From: Ignavibacteriales bacterium
GTDB lineage: Bacteria; Bacteroidota; Ignavibacteria; Ignavibacteriales; Ignavibacteriaceae
Direction: 5' to 3'
NCBI GenBank assembly: GCA_020061465.1
Contig: JAGUYG010000059.1
Coordinates: 1 to 38,344, forward strand
DNA: 38,344 nucleotides
This document shows positions 1-8,250 of this stretch, one piece after another. The position numbers and the translations under genes were made by a program. The notes beneath the pieces were generated by a model. It was given only the letters and a program-made list of their open reading frames with translations, had not been told where the DNA came from and ran no database searches. Within the stretch, counting starts at the first letter, position 1, and each line of letters begins with the position of its first letter.

Positions 1-25
1 AGTAACTTTATACTTTTTCATTGAA

Positions 26-51
26 ACTCCATCAATAATTTTTGATGGAGT
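26..51. repeat. Perfect 10-bp hairpin
   Basis: ACTCCATCAA at 26-35 pairs exactly with TTGATGGAGT at 42-51 around a 6-base loop. No clear T-run follows on either strand, so terminator function is not supported. It lies just beyond the truncated DUF6064 remnant and could belong to whatever truncated that gene. Confidence 0.5.
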
Positions 52-64
52 AATTTACTAAATA

Positions 65-187
65 TTATACGACATTACAAGTATGACGTGACACTAGTAG
101 GTTGAAGACTATCTGAGCCGGAAAAACACTTTCGTTGTAATTCTTGAACACATTAAGAAACTGTTCAACTGTAAATGGAATTTGCAT
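65..187 (-). pseudogene. DUF6064-like gene remnant (N-terminus only)
   Basis: A 40-codon frame starts at an ATG at 187 with an AAGGGG ribosome-binding site 6 bases upstream. Its first ~30 residues (MQIPFTVEQFLNVFKNYNES, then VFPAQIVFNLL) match what I remember as the conserved start of DUF6064 membrane proteins. That family is several times longer and continues into transmembrane helices. Here the similarity ends at about residue 31, and a short unrelated tail (VSRHTCNVV) runs to a stop at 65. The most likely reading is a gene cut by a deletion or insertion, leaving start signals and first helix. It is too short for ordinary gene callers. The family match is from memory. Confidence 0.55.
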
Positions 188-267
188 TTGATTACCCCTT
201 ATTTAATTTATTAATCGCATCGATAAGCGATGGATAGAACCAAATAAGAATAGAAACGATTTAGATT

Positions 268-1131
268 TTACTCTATTAGTTTAAACATTTGTGCCCAGGC
301 TAAAAAGCCTGGATTAATTTTCTCCAAAATATCTAAAGAATAATAATTGCTTGAGTTGGTTAAATTAACCTTTAATAACTCTTTAATGAATTCGTGTCCA
401 TTTTCAGCGTTTACTTCTGCTGCCCGCAGAAGAAAAACTGCCTGATACCATGCATAATTTTCTACTCCGACACGCACATAAAGCTTTTCAAAATCGCTTA
501 GACTTGTATGAATAGGCTTTATCTCTTCGATTAATATTTCAGCTACCTTTTCCCAGATTTGGCAGTCCGATGGATTATCATCAAATAAGAAGCGATAAGC
601 AAAGTAGGTTGCGGCAAATTCAAAAGTCCATTTATTGGGGAACTTCAATCCGTATGCTTTAGAATAGATATGTCCTAACTCATGAAAACCGATTAGTGAG
701 ATAAACAGATTTATGATTTCATCATTCTCTATAGAATATCGTTCGTTTAAATTATAACCGGAAATCGATTCTTTAATAATTTTTCCAAGTTCATTATCGG
801 AAGAAGCAGGAATGCAAACGATGTATGGGGGACCGGAGACAAACGGAAGACCGTACGGAATTTCGGTAATTTTATTCCAATCACCTGAATCTAAAACTGC
901 AATTGAAAAAGTTTCTTTAACTCCAAATTTGTTTTCAAAATAATCAGATGATTTTTTTAGCAGGTTTTTTGTTTGTACAGCACGAAGATAATATCCATTC
1001 GAATAATACACGGTAATTGTATCTTCGCTTTGATTTATTCTTAACGATTTAACTTTCTCTAAATTCGATTGACTAAATATCCTTGAACAACACAATAAAA
1101 TAATTATTGGGATGAAACTGATTTTATACAC
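268..1131 (-). CDS. Secreted HELGH (zincin-like) protein
   Basis: The protein has 287 residues and a GTG start; no internal ATG near the N-terminus offers an alternative. An N-terminal signal peptide (hydrophobic IPIIILLCC, then SRIFSQ) predicts export. In the middle is FHELGHIYSKAYG, which contains the zinc-binding HExxH motif. About 17 residues further on is a glutamate in FEFAATYFAYRF, a spacing that would suit the third ligand of gluzincin-type metallopeptidases. This suggests a peptidase-like fold in the periplasm or cell surface. I do not recognise a named family, and activity is inference from the motif. It stands alone: the preceding minus-strand operon ends at 1217, 86 bases upstream. 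Confidence 0.75.
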   Translation of the reverse strand: MYKISFIPIIILLCCSRIFSQSNLEKVKSLRINQSEDTITVYYSNGYYLRAVQTKNLLKKSSDYFENKFGVKETFSIAVLDSGDWNKITEIPYGLPFVSGPPYIVCIPASSDNELGKIIKESISGYNLNERYSIENDEIINLFISLIGFHELGHIYSKAYGLKFPNKWTFEFAATYFAYRFLFDDNPSDCQIWEKVAEILIEEIKPIHTSLSDFEKLYVRVGVENYAWYQAVFLLRAAEVNAENGHEFIKELLKVNLTNSSNYYSLDILEKINPGFLAWAQMFKLIE

Positions 1132-1216
1132 AATTATACGTTCAATTTTTATAGAAACTTACAAACAACGGAATAACGAAGCTATTAATTGACCCGATAA
1201 CGCATTGACCAACATA

Positions 1217-4200
1217 CTATTTTGCGAGAACCATCTTTTTTACGCTTACAAACTCACCCGCTTCAATTCTGTAAAGGTAAACACCGCTTGCTAATCCGCC
1301 TGCGGCGGACCTTCCGTTAAATTCTATTTCGTAATAACCGGTTTGTTTGCTTTCGTTCACAAGCGTGGTAATTTCTTCGCCTAATATGTTGAATACTTTA
1401 ATCGTTACGTGGTTATCCTTCGGAAGCTGGTATTTTATTTTTGTAACCGGATTAAACGGATTTGGGAAGTTCTGTGATATCGCAAATTCCTGCGGCAGCA
1501 CTTGCGTTAATGAGTTAAGCTTTTCATTAATAAATTCTTTTGTGCCGATAATTATTTTAAGCCTTCGTTCACTTTTCTTTTCCAATTCAATTTGCATCAG
1601 AGTATCGATTGGCAGTAAAGTTTGTAAATCGATAATCGTAGAATTAAAATCTTGCGGTATATTGCTGGCAATTTCAGCGTTAACTTTTACGATTGAAGCG
1701 TAGCTTGAATTAACAATTACCGCTTCCCATTCACCTCCGTCCTGATTTACTACAATACTTGCTGCTGACTTCTTTTTGCCGTCGCTTCCAACAATGTAGT
1801 ATTCCAAACCTCTTTCCAAATTTGGTGCGGTTAAGTATTCCAACTGCTCATCGGCATTCATCTGCCGTGATAATTTCTGTTCATTTCTTTTTACCGAAAA
1901 CAAAAGCTCACCGGAACTCTTACTGTCTTCAACTTTTAGACTTAGATACCACCCAATATCGTTAATAATTTTGGGCATCAACATCGGATAGTACTTGCCG
2001 AAAGTTTTAACGCGTATTTCATTAACTCCGGGTTCAACAAAATATCCTTCGCCGGGTCTCATTGTATTTGTAAGTCTGTATGATCTATTAACCGTATCGA
2101 ATCTTCTCAACATTACAGGCGGCTGTACTTCAACATCAAAAGTAAACGGACTCGAAATAGTTCTCCATCCTTCACCTTCAACAGTAATTACCGTATCGGT
2201 TAATCTTCGTGCCGTTACTGGATACTCAAATGTGTGGTTGATAATAAAAGTATCAACTAATCCTTGCACAAAGTATAAAGCTGAATTCGGTTGTATATAA
2301 TTAGCCTTGAATAAAGAGAACGAACCCGGTGCAGCCGGATTATATTGGTACAGCACCCATTCGCCATCAGCCATATTTTCTACGCCGCCGAAAAATTTGA
2401 ATATCCGATCTGTTGGAATTTCTCTGAAAGGAAATCCGAAGAAAACCCATTTTGTATTTGCCTTATCCGCTGTCTCAGCAGGAATTGAACGCGGCACAAT
2501 TATTTGCGGAGTAGTATAATTAATAACGATTATTTGCGGGTCCATAAGATTGAATACGTTAATTGAATCTACTACTTCCCAATCGTTGTTACGCACAACC
2601 AGTTCACCATAAAATATTATACCGCGGTGTGTTATCTCGCTTTCGGAAATAAGGTATCGTGATTTGCCCGTGTGCACCGCATACAGCTTATCGCCCGGTC
2701 CGCCTTTGAAGTACGGCACTCTAAAATCGAGTGCGGGCGAATCGCGGAACTCAAGCGTATCTAATTTTATTACAATCCTCGAATCCACTCTAAATTGTTC
2801 AACAGGGATGGGAAGATGCATTTCGTTAATCGTCAGCTTTTCTCTTATTCGTGTTACGGATTTTGTACTGTCGAAGCTACCTCTCAATTCAAATTCTAAT
2901 TCGTTTATTCCGAAGCCATCGTGCGAAATTTTTATTGTATCTAAATTCAACGTCTTAAAATTCGGAATGATATATTTAACCGGCACAACAACCGAATCAC
3001 CGGAATCAAGAAAGAAATGATAGAGGCTGTCGGTTGTAAGCTTAAAATAATTTTTTGCGAAACTAATTTTTATTTCGGCTTTATCGCTGCCGGAATTTAT
3101 AAGCAGAAAATTATCGTAGTTATCGGTAACCGCTTCAAAAACCTTTGATGATAGCACTTGAAGCGATTGTATCGTGGTTTCGGATATAACACCCCCTTTT
3201 CCTGAGCCAAATAATTTAATTCTTAAAATTTTATTAGGATACGAGTTTGTCTCCATTACAAGCTCCGCTTCGTTCATACCAAATTTTTCCGGTCTAAATT
3301 CAAGCGCAAAGTAACCGGAGCCGCCGCCCAATATGCTGTCGACCTTCATAAATACATTAAAGTATGCTGAATCTTTCCCGGATATAAAAATGGAATCTAT
3401 AATAAGTGTATAGTTTCCCTTAAAGTTATTCAAAAAGAAATCTCTATAACTATTCTTATTGTAATTAACAGAATCGAAGAGCAAAGTATCTTCTTTAATT
3501 TCAGCCACGGCTTTCATTAAAAACAGCGAGGCATCGAAAGATAACGAGTCGTTTCCTTCCGATTCATTAATTCTTGTGAAACGAATACGTGTTTTATTAA
3601 TTCCGTTCTTAACTTTATCGGTATAAAATTTTAAATAGAAATTATAAGATGAGTCGGGCGGTACTACAAAACTTTTTACTTGAAGATAAAATATGGAATC
3701 ATTCAAAGTAACTACGACAGAGTCGACTCTGAAAGGACTCTTCGAACGATTAATTAATGAAATTGCCGAAAGTGTATCAATTTCCTTCACGGACAAATTA
3801 ACCGTATCAATTGAAATTCTTTGTCCAAAGAAAGTATGATGAATAGTTTTGAATTTGAATGTTTCCGAAAAGTGACTCGAGTCCCCTTCTGCATTCGCAG
3901 CATAAATCCGCCAGTAAAATGTTGTGTCTGCATCTAATGAATCAAGCTGCAGATGAGCTGAAGCGGTAGTTGTATCAAGGTAAAGACTAATAAATAAAGA
4001 ATCGGTACTAAGCTTTATGTAATAAGTATCCGCACCAGTAGAACCAAACCATTGCAGCTCAACATTTAACGGTACTTTAACAGAATCTTGAGCAGGAAAC
4101 TGAAGCACCGGTGCGGCTAATCTTGTTTTGAAGCTGCTTATATCCGACCAATCGCTCGCTGCACTATCTACATTGAATGATTTTACCCGCCAGAAATATT

Positions 4201-4774
4201 TAATATTCAAACCAACATCGTTAAAAGTAATTGAGTTTTGTGCCAGCATTGTATCTATCGCTATAAAACCTAATGTAGAATCATAAGTAAGCTGAAGCCG
4301 GTAAAAAATATTTACGGTGTCCTTTGTCCATTCCAATGTTACGGTTGTATCTAAATTTCGAATTGAATCTTGAGGTGATAATAAAAGCGGAACAACCGGC
4401 AGCGGCGTGGTTCTGAAGTTCCATACTTCCGACCATTCGTTCTGCGCTTCCTCTCTTCTCACGCGCCAGTAGTAAGTAATATCGTTCAATAACGTATCTA
4501 TAAATCCATAGCCTCTTCCAAGATTTTGAATTTCGGTCGTTGCATCCGGTGTGAAAAGACTGTCAAAAGAATACTGCAGTACGTGGAATCTATTTTGCGG
4601 CTGGCTTTCCCATAAAAGGTACATTCTCAATGTAGGCAGGTACATTGAATTATTCGGCGGATAATAAGGTTGCGGAATGTTAGAGCCTTGCTGGGCTTCT
4701 ACAAAACTTTGACTGTTTAAAATTAAAACAAAGATAAAAATATATTTTCGCATAGTGTTCAAATCGGCTCTCAT
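1217..4774 (-). CDS. Large secreted Fn3-repeat protein with type IX sorting tail
   Basis: The product is an 1185-residue exported protein. After a signal peptide come three Fn3-like repeats, roughly residues 30-315, each ending in a YYWRV/FYWRI...FKT pattern typical of surface proteins in this lineage. A beta-rich region follows (about 320-640) that resembles ASH/DUF1573-type modules. The last ~85 residues (NFPNPFNPVTKIKY ... GVYLYRIEAGEF ... KKMVLAK) are a type IX secretion C-terminal sorting domain, so it is probably delivered to the cell surface or released. The start at 4774 overlaps the stop of the upstream gene by one base (TAATG), implying translational coupling; the ATG at 4753 (MRKYIFIF) gives a more normal signal peptide. 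It is the last gene of the 7980-1217 operon. A GC-rich palindrome interrupts the sorting domain at 1295-1309. Confidence 0.85.
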   Translation of the reverse strand: MRADLNTMRKYIFIFVLILNSQSFVEAQQGSNIPQPYYPPNNSMYLPTLRMYLLWESQPQNRFHVLQYSFDSLFTPDATTEIQNLGRGYGFIDTLLNDITYYWRVRREEAQNEWSEVWNFRTTPLPVVPLLLSPQDSIRNLDTTVTLEWTKDTVNIFYRLQLTYDSTLGFIAIDTMLAQNSITFNDVGLNIKYFWRVKSFNVDSAASDWSDISSFKTRLAAPVLQFPAQDSVKVPLNVELQWFGSTGADTYYIKLSTDSLFISLYLDTTTASAHLQLDSLDADTTFYWRIYAANAEGDSSHFSETFKFKTIHHTFFGQRISIDTVNLSVKEIDTLSAISLINRSKSPFRVDSVVVTLNDSIFYLQVKSFVVPPDSSYNFYLKFYTDKVKNGINKTRIRFTRINESEGNDSLSFDASLFLMKAVAEIKEDTLLFDSVNYNKNSYRDFFLNNFKGNYTLIIDSIFISGKDSAYFNVFMKVDSILGGGSGYFALEFRPEKFGMNEAELVMETNSYPNKILRIKLFGSGKGGVISETTIQSLQVLSSKVFEAVTDNYDNFLLINSGSDKAEIKISFAKNYFKLTTDSLYHFFLDSGDSVVVPVKYIIPNFKTLNLDTIKISHDGFGINELEFELRGSFDSTKSVTRIREKLTINEMHLPIPVEQFRVDSRIVIKLDTLEFRDSPALDFRVPYFKGGPGDKLYAVHTGKSRYLISESEITHRGIIFYGELVVRNNDWEVVDSINVFNLMDPQIIVINYTTPQIIVPRSIPAETADKANTKWVFFGFPFREIPTDRIFKFFGGVENMADGEWVLYQYNPAAPGSFSLFKANYIQPNSALYFVQGLVDTFIINHTFEYPVTARRLTDTVITVEGEGWRTISSPFTFDVEVQPPVMLRRFDTVNRSYRLTNTMRPGEGYFVEPGVNEIRVKTFGKYYPMLMPKIINDIGWYLSLKVEDSKSSGELLFSVKRNEQKLSRQMNADEQLEYLTAPNLERGLEYYIVGSDGKKKSAASIVVNQDGGEWEAVIVNSSYASIVKVNAEIASNIPQDFNSTIIDLQTLLPIDTLMQIELEKKSERRLKIIIGTKEFINEKLNSLTQVLPQEFAISQNFPNPFNPVTKIKYQLPKDNHVTIKVFNILGEEITTLVNESKQTGYYEIEFNGRSAAGGLASGVYLYRIEAGEFVSVKKMVLAK
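1295..1309. repeat. GC palindrome inside the sorting-domain coding region
   Basis: TCCGCC-TGC-GGCGGA is a perfect 6-bp-arm palindrome in otherwise AT-rich DNA. It encodes the AAGG part of NGRSAAGGLASGVY, where I would expect the tail to run from NA/NGS almost directly into LASGVY. It may be a small palindromic insertion tolerated in a surface loop of the sorting domain. Confidence 0.45.
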
Positions 4775-5400
4775 TAATTAGGTGATATAGGAATTCCGAA
4801 AGTTAAGCTTGTCTTTGCTGCCTCCGAACCTCTATCAGGCAATAAGAAATAAATGATCACCGCAGCAGCAGCCCCTCCAAGAAAATAATAAATAGCAGGA
4901 GTTATGCTGAAAGTTTTTTCTTCAACCTGCGGAGTATTTTGGTTAGTCTTCTCATTTAAATCATCTAAAGAAAATATTGAGCTGATTCCTACGTAATCGA
5001 TGCTCGACCCGATCGTAGGATTGAGACTGTGTAATAGAATCGATCCTCCGGAAAACTCATTTAAGGGATCCAGTTTGTGTAAAAACTTATCCATAGGATC
5101 CTTAGGAAAATTGTTATTTCGCATGCCTGCTGCAGGCAGGAAGGAGCGGAGTCCCGCAAAGCGGGAAGAATTCTTTACTAAATGCAAGATTTCTCTCCCG
5201 AATGCTTTCGGGATCGAAATGACAGAGGGATTTTTCATGCCGTCTCGTTTTAATTGAAAAGTATTTTCATTGGAAATTACAAACACATCCTCGTTGAAGA
5301 AAGTAACGTACGCGAATTGATTTACGTTTGCTTGCTGAGCTTTCGACAGTACCGCTCCAAGCATTAGTATTATGAGTATCATAGTAAATCTCTTATTCAT
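4774..5400 (-). CDS. Exported/membrane protein of unknown function with in-frame repeat insertion
   Basis: A 208-residue protein not recognised as a known family. It has a signal peptide (MILIILMLGAVLSKAQ) and a second hydrophobic segment near the C-terminus (AIYYFLGGAAAAVIIYFLLPD), so it is probably anchored in the membrane with most of the chain outside the cytoplasm. The start at 5400 is an ATG preceded by GAGGA. It follows the TonB-type receptor by 10 bases and overlaps the next gene by one base, so it belongs to the same envelope operon. The middle, roughly residues 50-95, is encoded by a string of palindromes listed separately and reads like a translated intergenic repeat (KNPSVISIPKAFGREILHLV). 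The ancestral protein was probably ~45 residues shorter. Confidence 0.75.
   Translation of the reverse strand: MNKRFTMILIILMLGAVLSKAQQANVNQFAYVTFFNEDVFVISNENTFQLKRDGMKNPSVISIPKAFGREILHLVKNSSRFAGLRSFLPAAGMRNNNFPKDPMDKFLHKLDPLNEFSGGSILLHSLNPTIGSSIDYVGISSIFSLDDLNEKTNQNTPQVEEKTFSITPAIYYFLGGAAAAVIIYFLLPDRGSEAAKTSLTFGIPISPN
5116..5240. repeat. Palindromic repeat element inserted in frame in a gene
   Basis: Three hairpins occur in a row: TGCCTGC-T-GCAGGCA at 5124-5138, TCCCGC-AAA-GCGGGA at 5152-5166, and TCCCGAA-TGCT-TTCGGGA at 5196-5213. The segment then runs on as GATCGAAATGACAGAGGGA. From memory, similar strings are dispersed intergenic repeats in Bacteroidota/Ignavibacteria genomes. Here the element lies wholly inside the 208-aa gene and keeps the frame open. 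Boundaries are approximate. Confidence 0.65.
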
Positions 5401-5410
5401 AACTTTTTCC

Positions 5411-7372
5411 TCAGATAAAAATCGAATTTAAGTAAAGATGAACTTGCAGATAAAATCTTAAATCGAAACGGGCGCCAATCGGATGGTATTTTTCATTCTG
5501 ATTAAAAATATTTCTGAAGATAATGCTGCCCCAAATTCGTTTGTTCCAAAACCATTTAGATGCCGAAAGATCGAGAAGCAAACCAGATTCAATTTCTTTA
5601 TTATATAATCCGCCGGATTGCGAAGAAACATACTTGTATGAAAACCATTTTGAAGGAGAAGTGTATCTCAACCGTCCCCATAGTGTGAAAGTTGGTACCG
5701 GTTTAAATAAAACAGAGTAGGTTATGGTGTGTGCCGGATACATTTTCCACAACTCTTTAAACAAGGAACTGCCTTCCAAATCTTTTTGAAAACTATAAAA
5801 GATTTTATGGCTAAGGGTTGAAGTGATATGATGCTCAAGTTCAATATTAAATGCGGAAACATCCAAACCAGCTTCCGAAAAAATATTAACAGGAGATGAA
5901 TAAAAAGTAGATTCATAAATGCGATATAAATACAACTGCCATTCAATGTTCTGGTTGATAAAACTTCGCCAGCTTCCTTGTATTGCAGCTTTGAATCTCT
6001 CCGATTTAAAAGAGTAACTTACATCGGCAGTGAATGTACTGCCGTTATTTATTTCGCCAAAGAACTGATAAAACCGTGGTTGTGCTTCTGAGAAATTGTA
6101 GCCTCTAAAGTACCAATTCCAATAACTGTCGTACTCGGAAAATAGATTTTGGAAATAAGCAAAATTCGATTCAATAAAATGCCCGCGCATAACTTCCCAT
6201 TTATTTGCAAAGAATCCTTTCCATAAAGTAATTTCGCTGCTGCCGAGAGCCATTATGCCTAAGGATTGCATGAAATTATCGGATAACCTATAAGAAAATT
6301 CACCATAGATTTTTTTATAAATCAAATCGGGATTAATAAGCGGCTCAAAGGGTTTCCCCTTTGTATAATCGTAACTCAAACCGGCAATTAAGTTAAAACG
6401 ACTTCCTGTAAGTTTTCCTTCGATCGTTGCACTGTAATTTTCGGTGGTAAAATCAAAATCAATATTTTTTTTGTTCTCCCATTCCTTAAGGCTGTTTAAG
6501 GAATATACTGCCGAATACCGCAACGATAAATTTCCTCTTTTATTAATACTGCCGCTTAAACCGGCATGACGATAAATCCGGTTAACGGGAATTTCGTTTC
6601 CATGGGGTGCAAAGAAAAAGTAATCATAACCCGATGAGCTTCCGTAGAAAATTTCGTTTTTGCTTTCTAAAAAATTAAATCCAAATTTACCATAGTATGT
6701 GCTGTAGCGTTCTTTATTGAAACTTGTTGATAGGTTTGCTATTCTAAATTTAATAGAAGGATCCGTTAGAAAGTTATCGGAATAAGTAGTTCCGCCTTTC
6801 AGATACCAATTAGCACCCGCCGCATCAATGCTTAGAGAAAGGATATAATTTATCTTGTCAACGTTGGGTGAAGAATATTCGGTAAACTTATACGGACCCG
6901 GATCACCCGTTTCGTTACCTACACTGTGCATCCCTTGAACAGAAAATCCTTTCTCAGCTTTTTTTGTATGGATATGAATTAAACCCCGACCGGTAAAATT
7001 ACCAAAATAGATTTGCGGCATGTTGATCAACTCAACATAATCAATTTGATTTAGCGCTACAGGAATCATCGTAAGATTATATGAATCAAAAATATTTAGA
7101 TTAAGCGGCTGTCCGTCTAACAGAACCGTATAATTTTGATTTTTGTTTAAAGACAAATAGCTCGAGGAAAGATATGCAGTAACGCCGTCAATTGTTGTGA
7201 GGTTCCATTTATCCGATAACGCAATAATATCTGCCAGGGTGAAAGCCCCGCCATCTTTAATCATCTCTTCGGTAATTACCTGACGAAAAGAGGATTGCGC
7301 ATCGAGCGTAGAATCCTGCGCTACAGAAAACGCCGGAAAAATAAACAACAGCGGATATATAAATTTTTTCAA
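5411..7372 (-). CDS. TonB-dependent receptor-like outer membrane protein
   Basis: A 653-residue outer membrane protein. After a signal peptide (FIYPLLFIFPAFSVAQ) comes a plug-type domain at about residues 30-140. Recognisable parts are FRQVITEEMIKDGG, the LLDGQPLN strand and the VELINMPQ...YFGNFTGRGLIHIHTKK ending. The remaining ~500 residues are aromatic-rich alternating strands ending in a beta-strand, as in a 22-strand barrel. No TonB box is obvious, and no carboxypeptidase-like extension precedes the plug. The start is TTG at 7372, overlapping the upstream stop (TTGA), with AAGGA nine bases upstream inside that gene, so translation is coupled. The substrate cannot be read from the sequence. 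The neighbours are envelope proteins, not a SusD partner, so a polysaccharide-uptake pair is not supported. Confidence 0.8.
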   Translation of the reverse strand: MKKFIYPLLFIFPAFSVAQDSTLDAQSSFRQVITEEMIKDGGAFTLADIIALSDKWNLTTIDGVTAYLSSSYLSLNKNQNYTVLLDGQPLNLNIFDSYNLTMIPVALNQIDYVELINMPQIYFGNFTGRGLIHIHTKKAEKGFSVQGMHSVGNETGDPGPYKFTEYSSPNVDKINYILSLSIDAAGANWYLKGGTTYSDNFLTDPSIKFRIANLSTSFNKERYSTYYGKFGFNFLESKNEIFYGSSSGYDYFFFAPHGNEIPVNRIYRHAGLSGSINKRGNLSLRYSAVYSLNSLKEWENKKNIDFDFTTENYSATIEGKLTGSRFNLIAGLSYDYTKGKPFEPLINPDLIYKKIYGEFSYRLSDNFMQSLGIMALGSSEITLWKGFFANKWEVMRGHFIESNFAYFQNLFSEYDSYWNWYFRGYNFSEAQPRFYQFFGEINNGSTFTADVSYSFKSERFKAAIQGSWRSFINQNIEWQLYLYRIYESTFYSSPVNIFSEAGLDVSAFNIELEHHITSTLSHKIFYSFQKDLEGSSLFKELWKMYPAHTITYSVLFKPVPTFTLWGRLRYTSPSKWFSYKYVSSQSGGLYNKEIESGLLLDLSASKWFWNKRIWGSIIFRNIFNQNEKYHPIGARFDLRFYLQVHLYLNSIFI

Positions 7373-7980
7373 TTTAGAAATTCCTTAAGCCAATACGGCG
7401 AATCGATTAAGATAGATATTCCGGCTTTGACTAAAAACATTTCAATTTTTTTTTGTGTAAAAATTGCCGTATGCTCGGCTGAGAAGTAAATGAGAAAATT
7501 TTTTGTCAAATAGAGATTTAACCTTCCTTCAATGCTTGCAGCCAACTCACTTTCATTTCGTTCGTATGCATTTAGGCTTTTATCTTGAAAGTTCATCAAA
7601 AACGAGCCAGTTTTCCCTCCGGCGTAAATAGAAAAATTAAACGGCAGAAAAAGCTCTTTGTCCCAGCCGAGGAAAATATAATTGCTCCCAAAATCCGGAT
7701 ATTTATTCTCTCTTCCATAAAATTGGATATGCATTAACCCCGCTTTAATGCTTCCGAAATAAAACGGAAATTCAATTTCCCCGGCTCCTCCGCGTTCTAT
7801 ACTCCAAAATGAAGTAAAAAAATTATCGGTTCTGCTTTTGGTAATTTCCGCGGTTAATTTTATATAATCGAATGCCTCTGAATTCTCCTGCCCGGAAATC
7901 GACCCGGCAAGAAACAGCAGCAATAATAGGAATAATTTGAAATTCCACACAAAAAGACTGTTTTTGCTAAAAAATTGCAT
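7369..7980 (-). CDS. Small barrel-like exported protein, first gene of envelope operon
   Basis: A 203-residue protein with a long signal peptide (LFLLLLLFLAGSISGQ) and then alternating hydrophobic/polar segments rich in F, Y and G (FPFYFGSIKAGLMHIQFYGRE, LPFNFSIYAGGKTGSFL). These look like beta-strands of an outer membrane or periplasmic barrel. I do not recognise a family. It starts at an ATG with no clear Shine-Dalgarno sequence, as expected for a first gene in this lineage. Its stop overlaps the TTG of the receptor gene, so the two proteins are made together and may work together. The promoter should lie in 7981-8250, shared with the divergent OmpA gene. Confidence 0.7.
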   Translation of the reverse strand: MQFFSKNSLFVWNFKLFLLLLLFLAGSISGQENSEAFDYIKLTAEITKSRTDNFFTSFWSIERGGAGEIEFPFYFGSIKAGLMHIQFYGRENKYPDFGSNYIFLGWDKELFLPFNFSIYAGGKTGSFLMNFQDKSLNAYERNESELAASIEGRLNLYLTKNFLIYFSAEHTAIFTQKKIEMFLVKAGISILIDSPYWLKEFLN

Positions 7981-8250
7981 AAAATCGACAGGTTCGTTTT
8001 CTTACCGATAAAAATAACGATTAAATAAATTTTATCAATATCAAAAATGCTCTACCAGATCTGCCGGCAGCAGAAAATTGCCCTAAAATTTTGTGACATT
8101 TCTCAAAAGCTAAAAATAAAATTTTCTTTTTATTTATGTTATAAGTTATTATTTTATAACAAGTTCATAAAAAATAAATATTTAAATTTATCTTCGCGGA
8201 AAATTTGTACTTCAGGAATTTACAACTTAATATTATAAATAAGGAGGAAT

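Noticed and set aside
26-51. Perfect hairpin at the left edge as a terminator
   Set aside because: No T-run follows on either strand, and no gene end is visible beside it on the outer side.
1347-3020. Plus-strand open frames of 70-118 codons across the Fn3/sorting-tail gene
   Set aside because: They lie opposite a long gene with clear domains, have no ribosome-binding sites, and read as low-quality protein.
5411-7372. SusC-type polysaccharide uptake system
   Set aside because: The receptor-like protein lacks the N-terminal carboxypeptidase-like extension, is only 653 residues, and has no SusD-like neighbour.
8047-8238. 63-codon plus-strand frame before the OmpA gene
   Set aside because: Its K/I/L/N/F-rich composition reflects AT-rich promoter DNA, and there is no ribosome-binding site.
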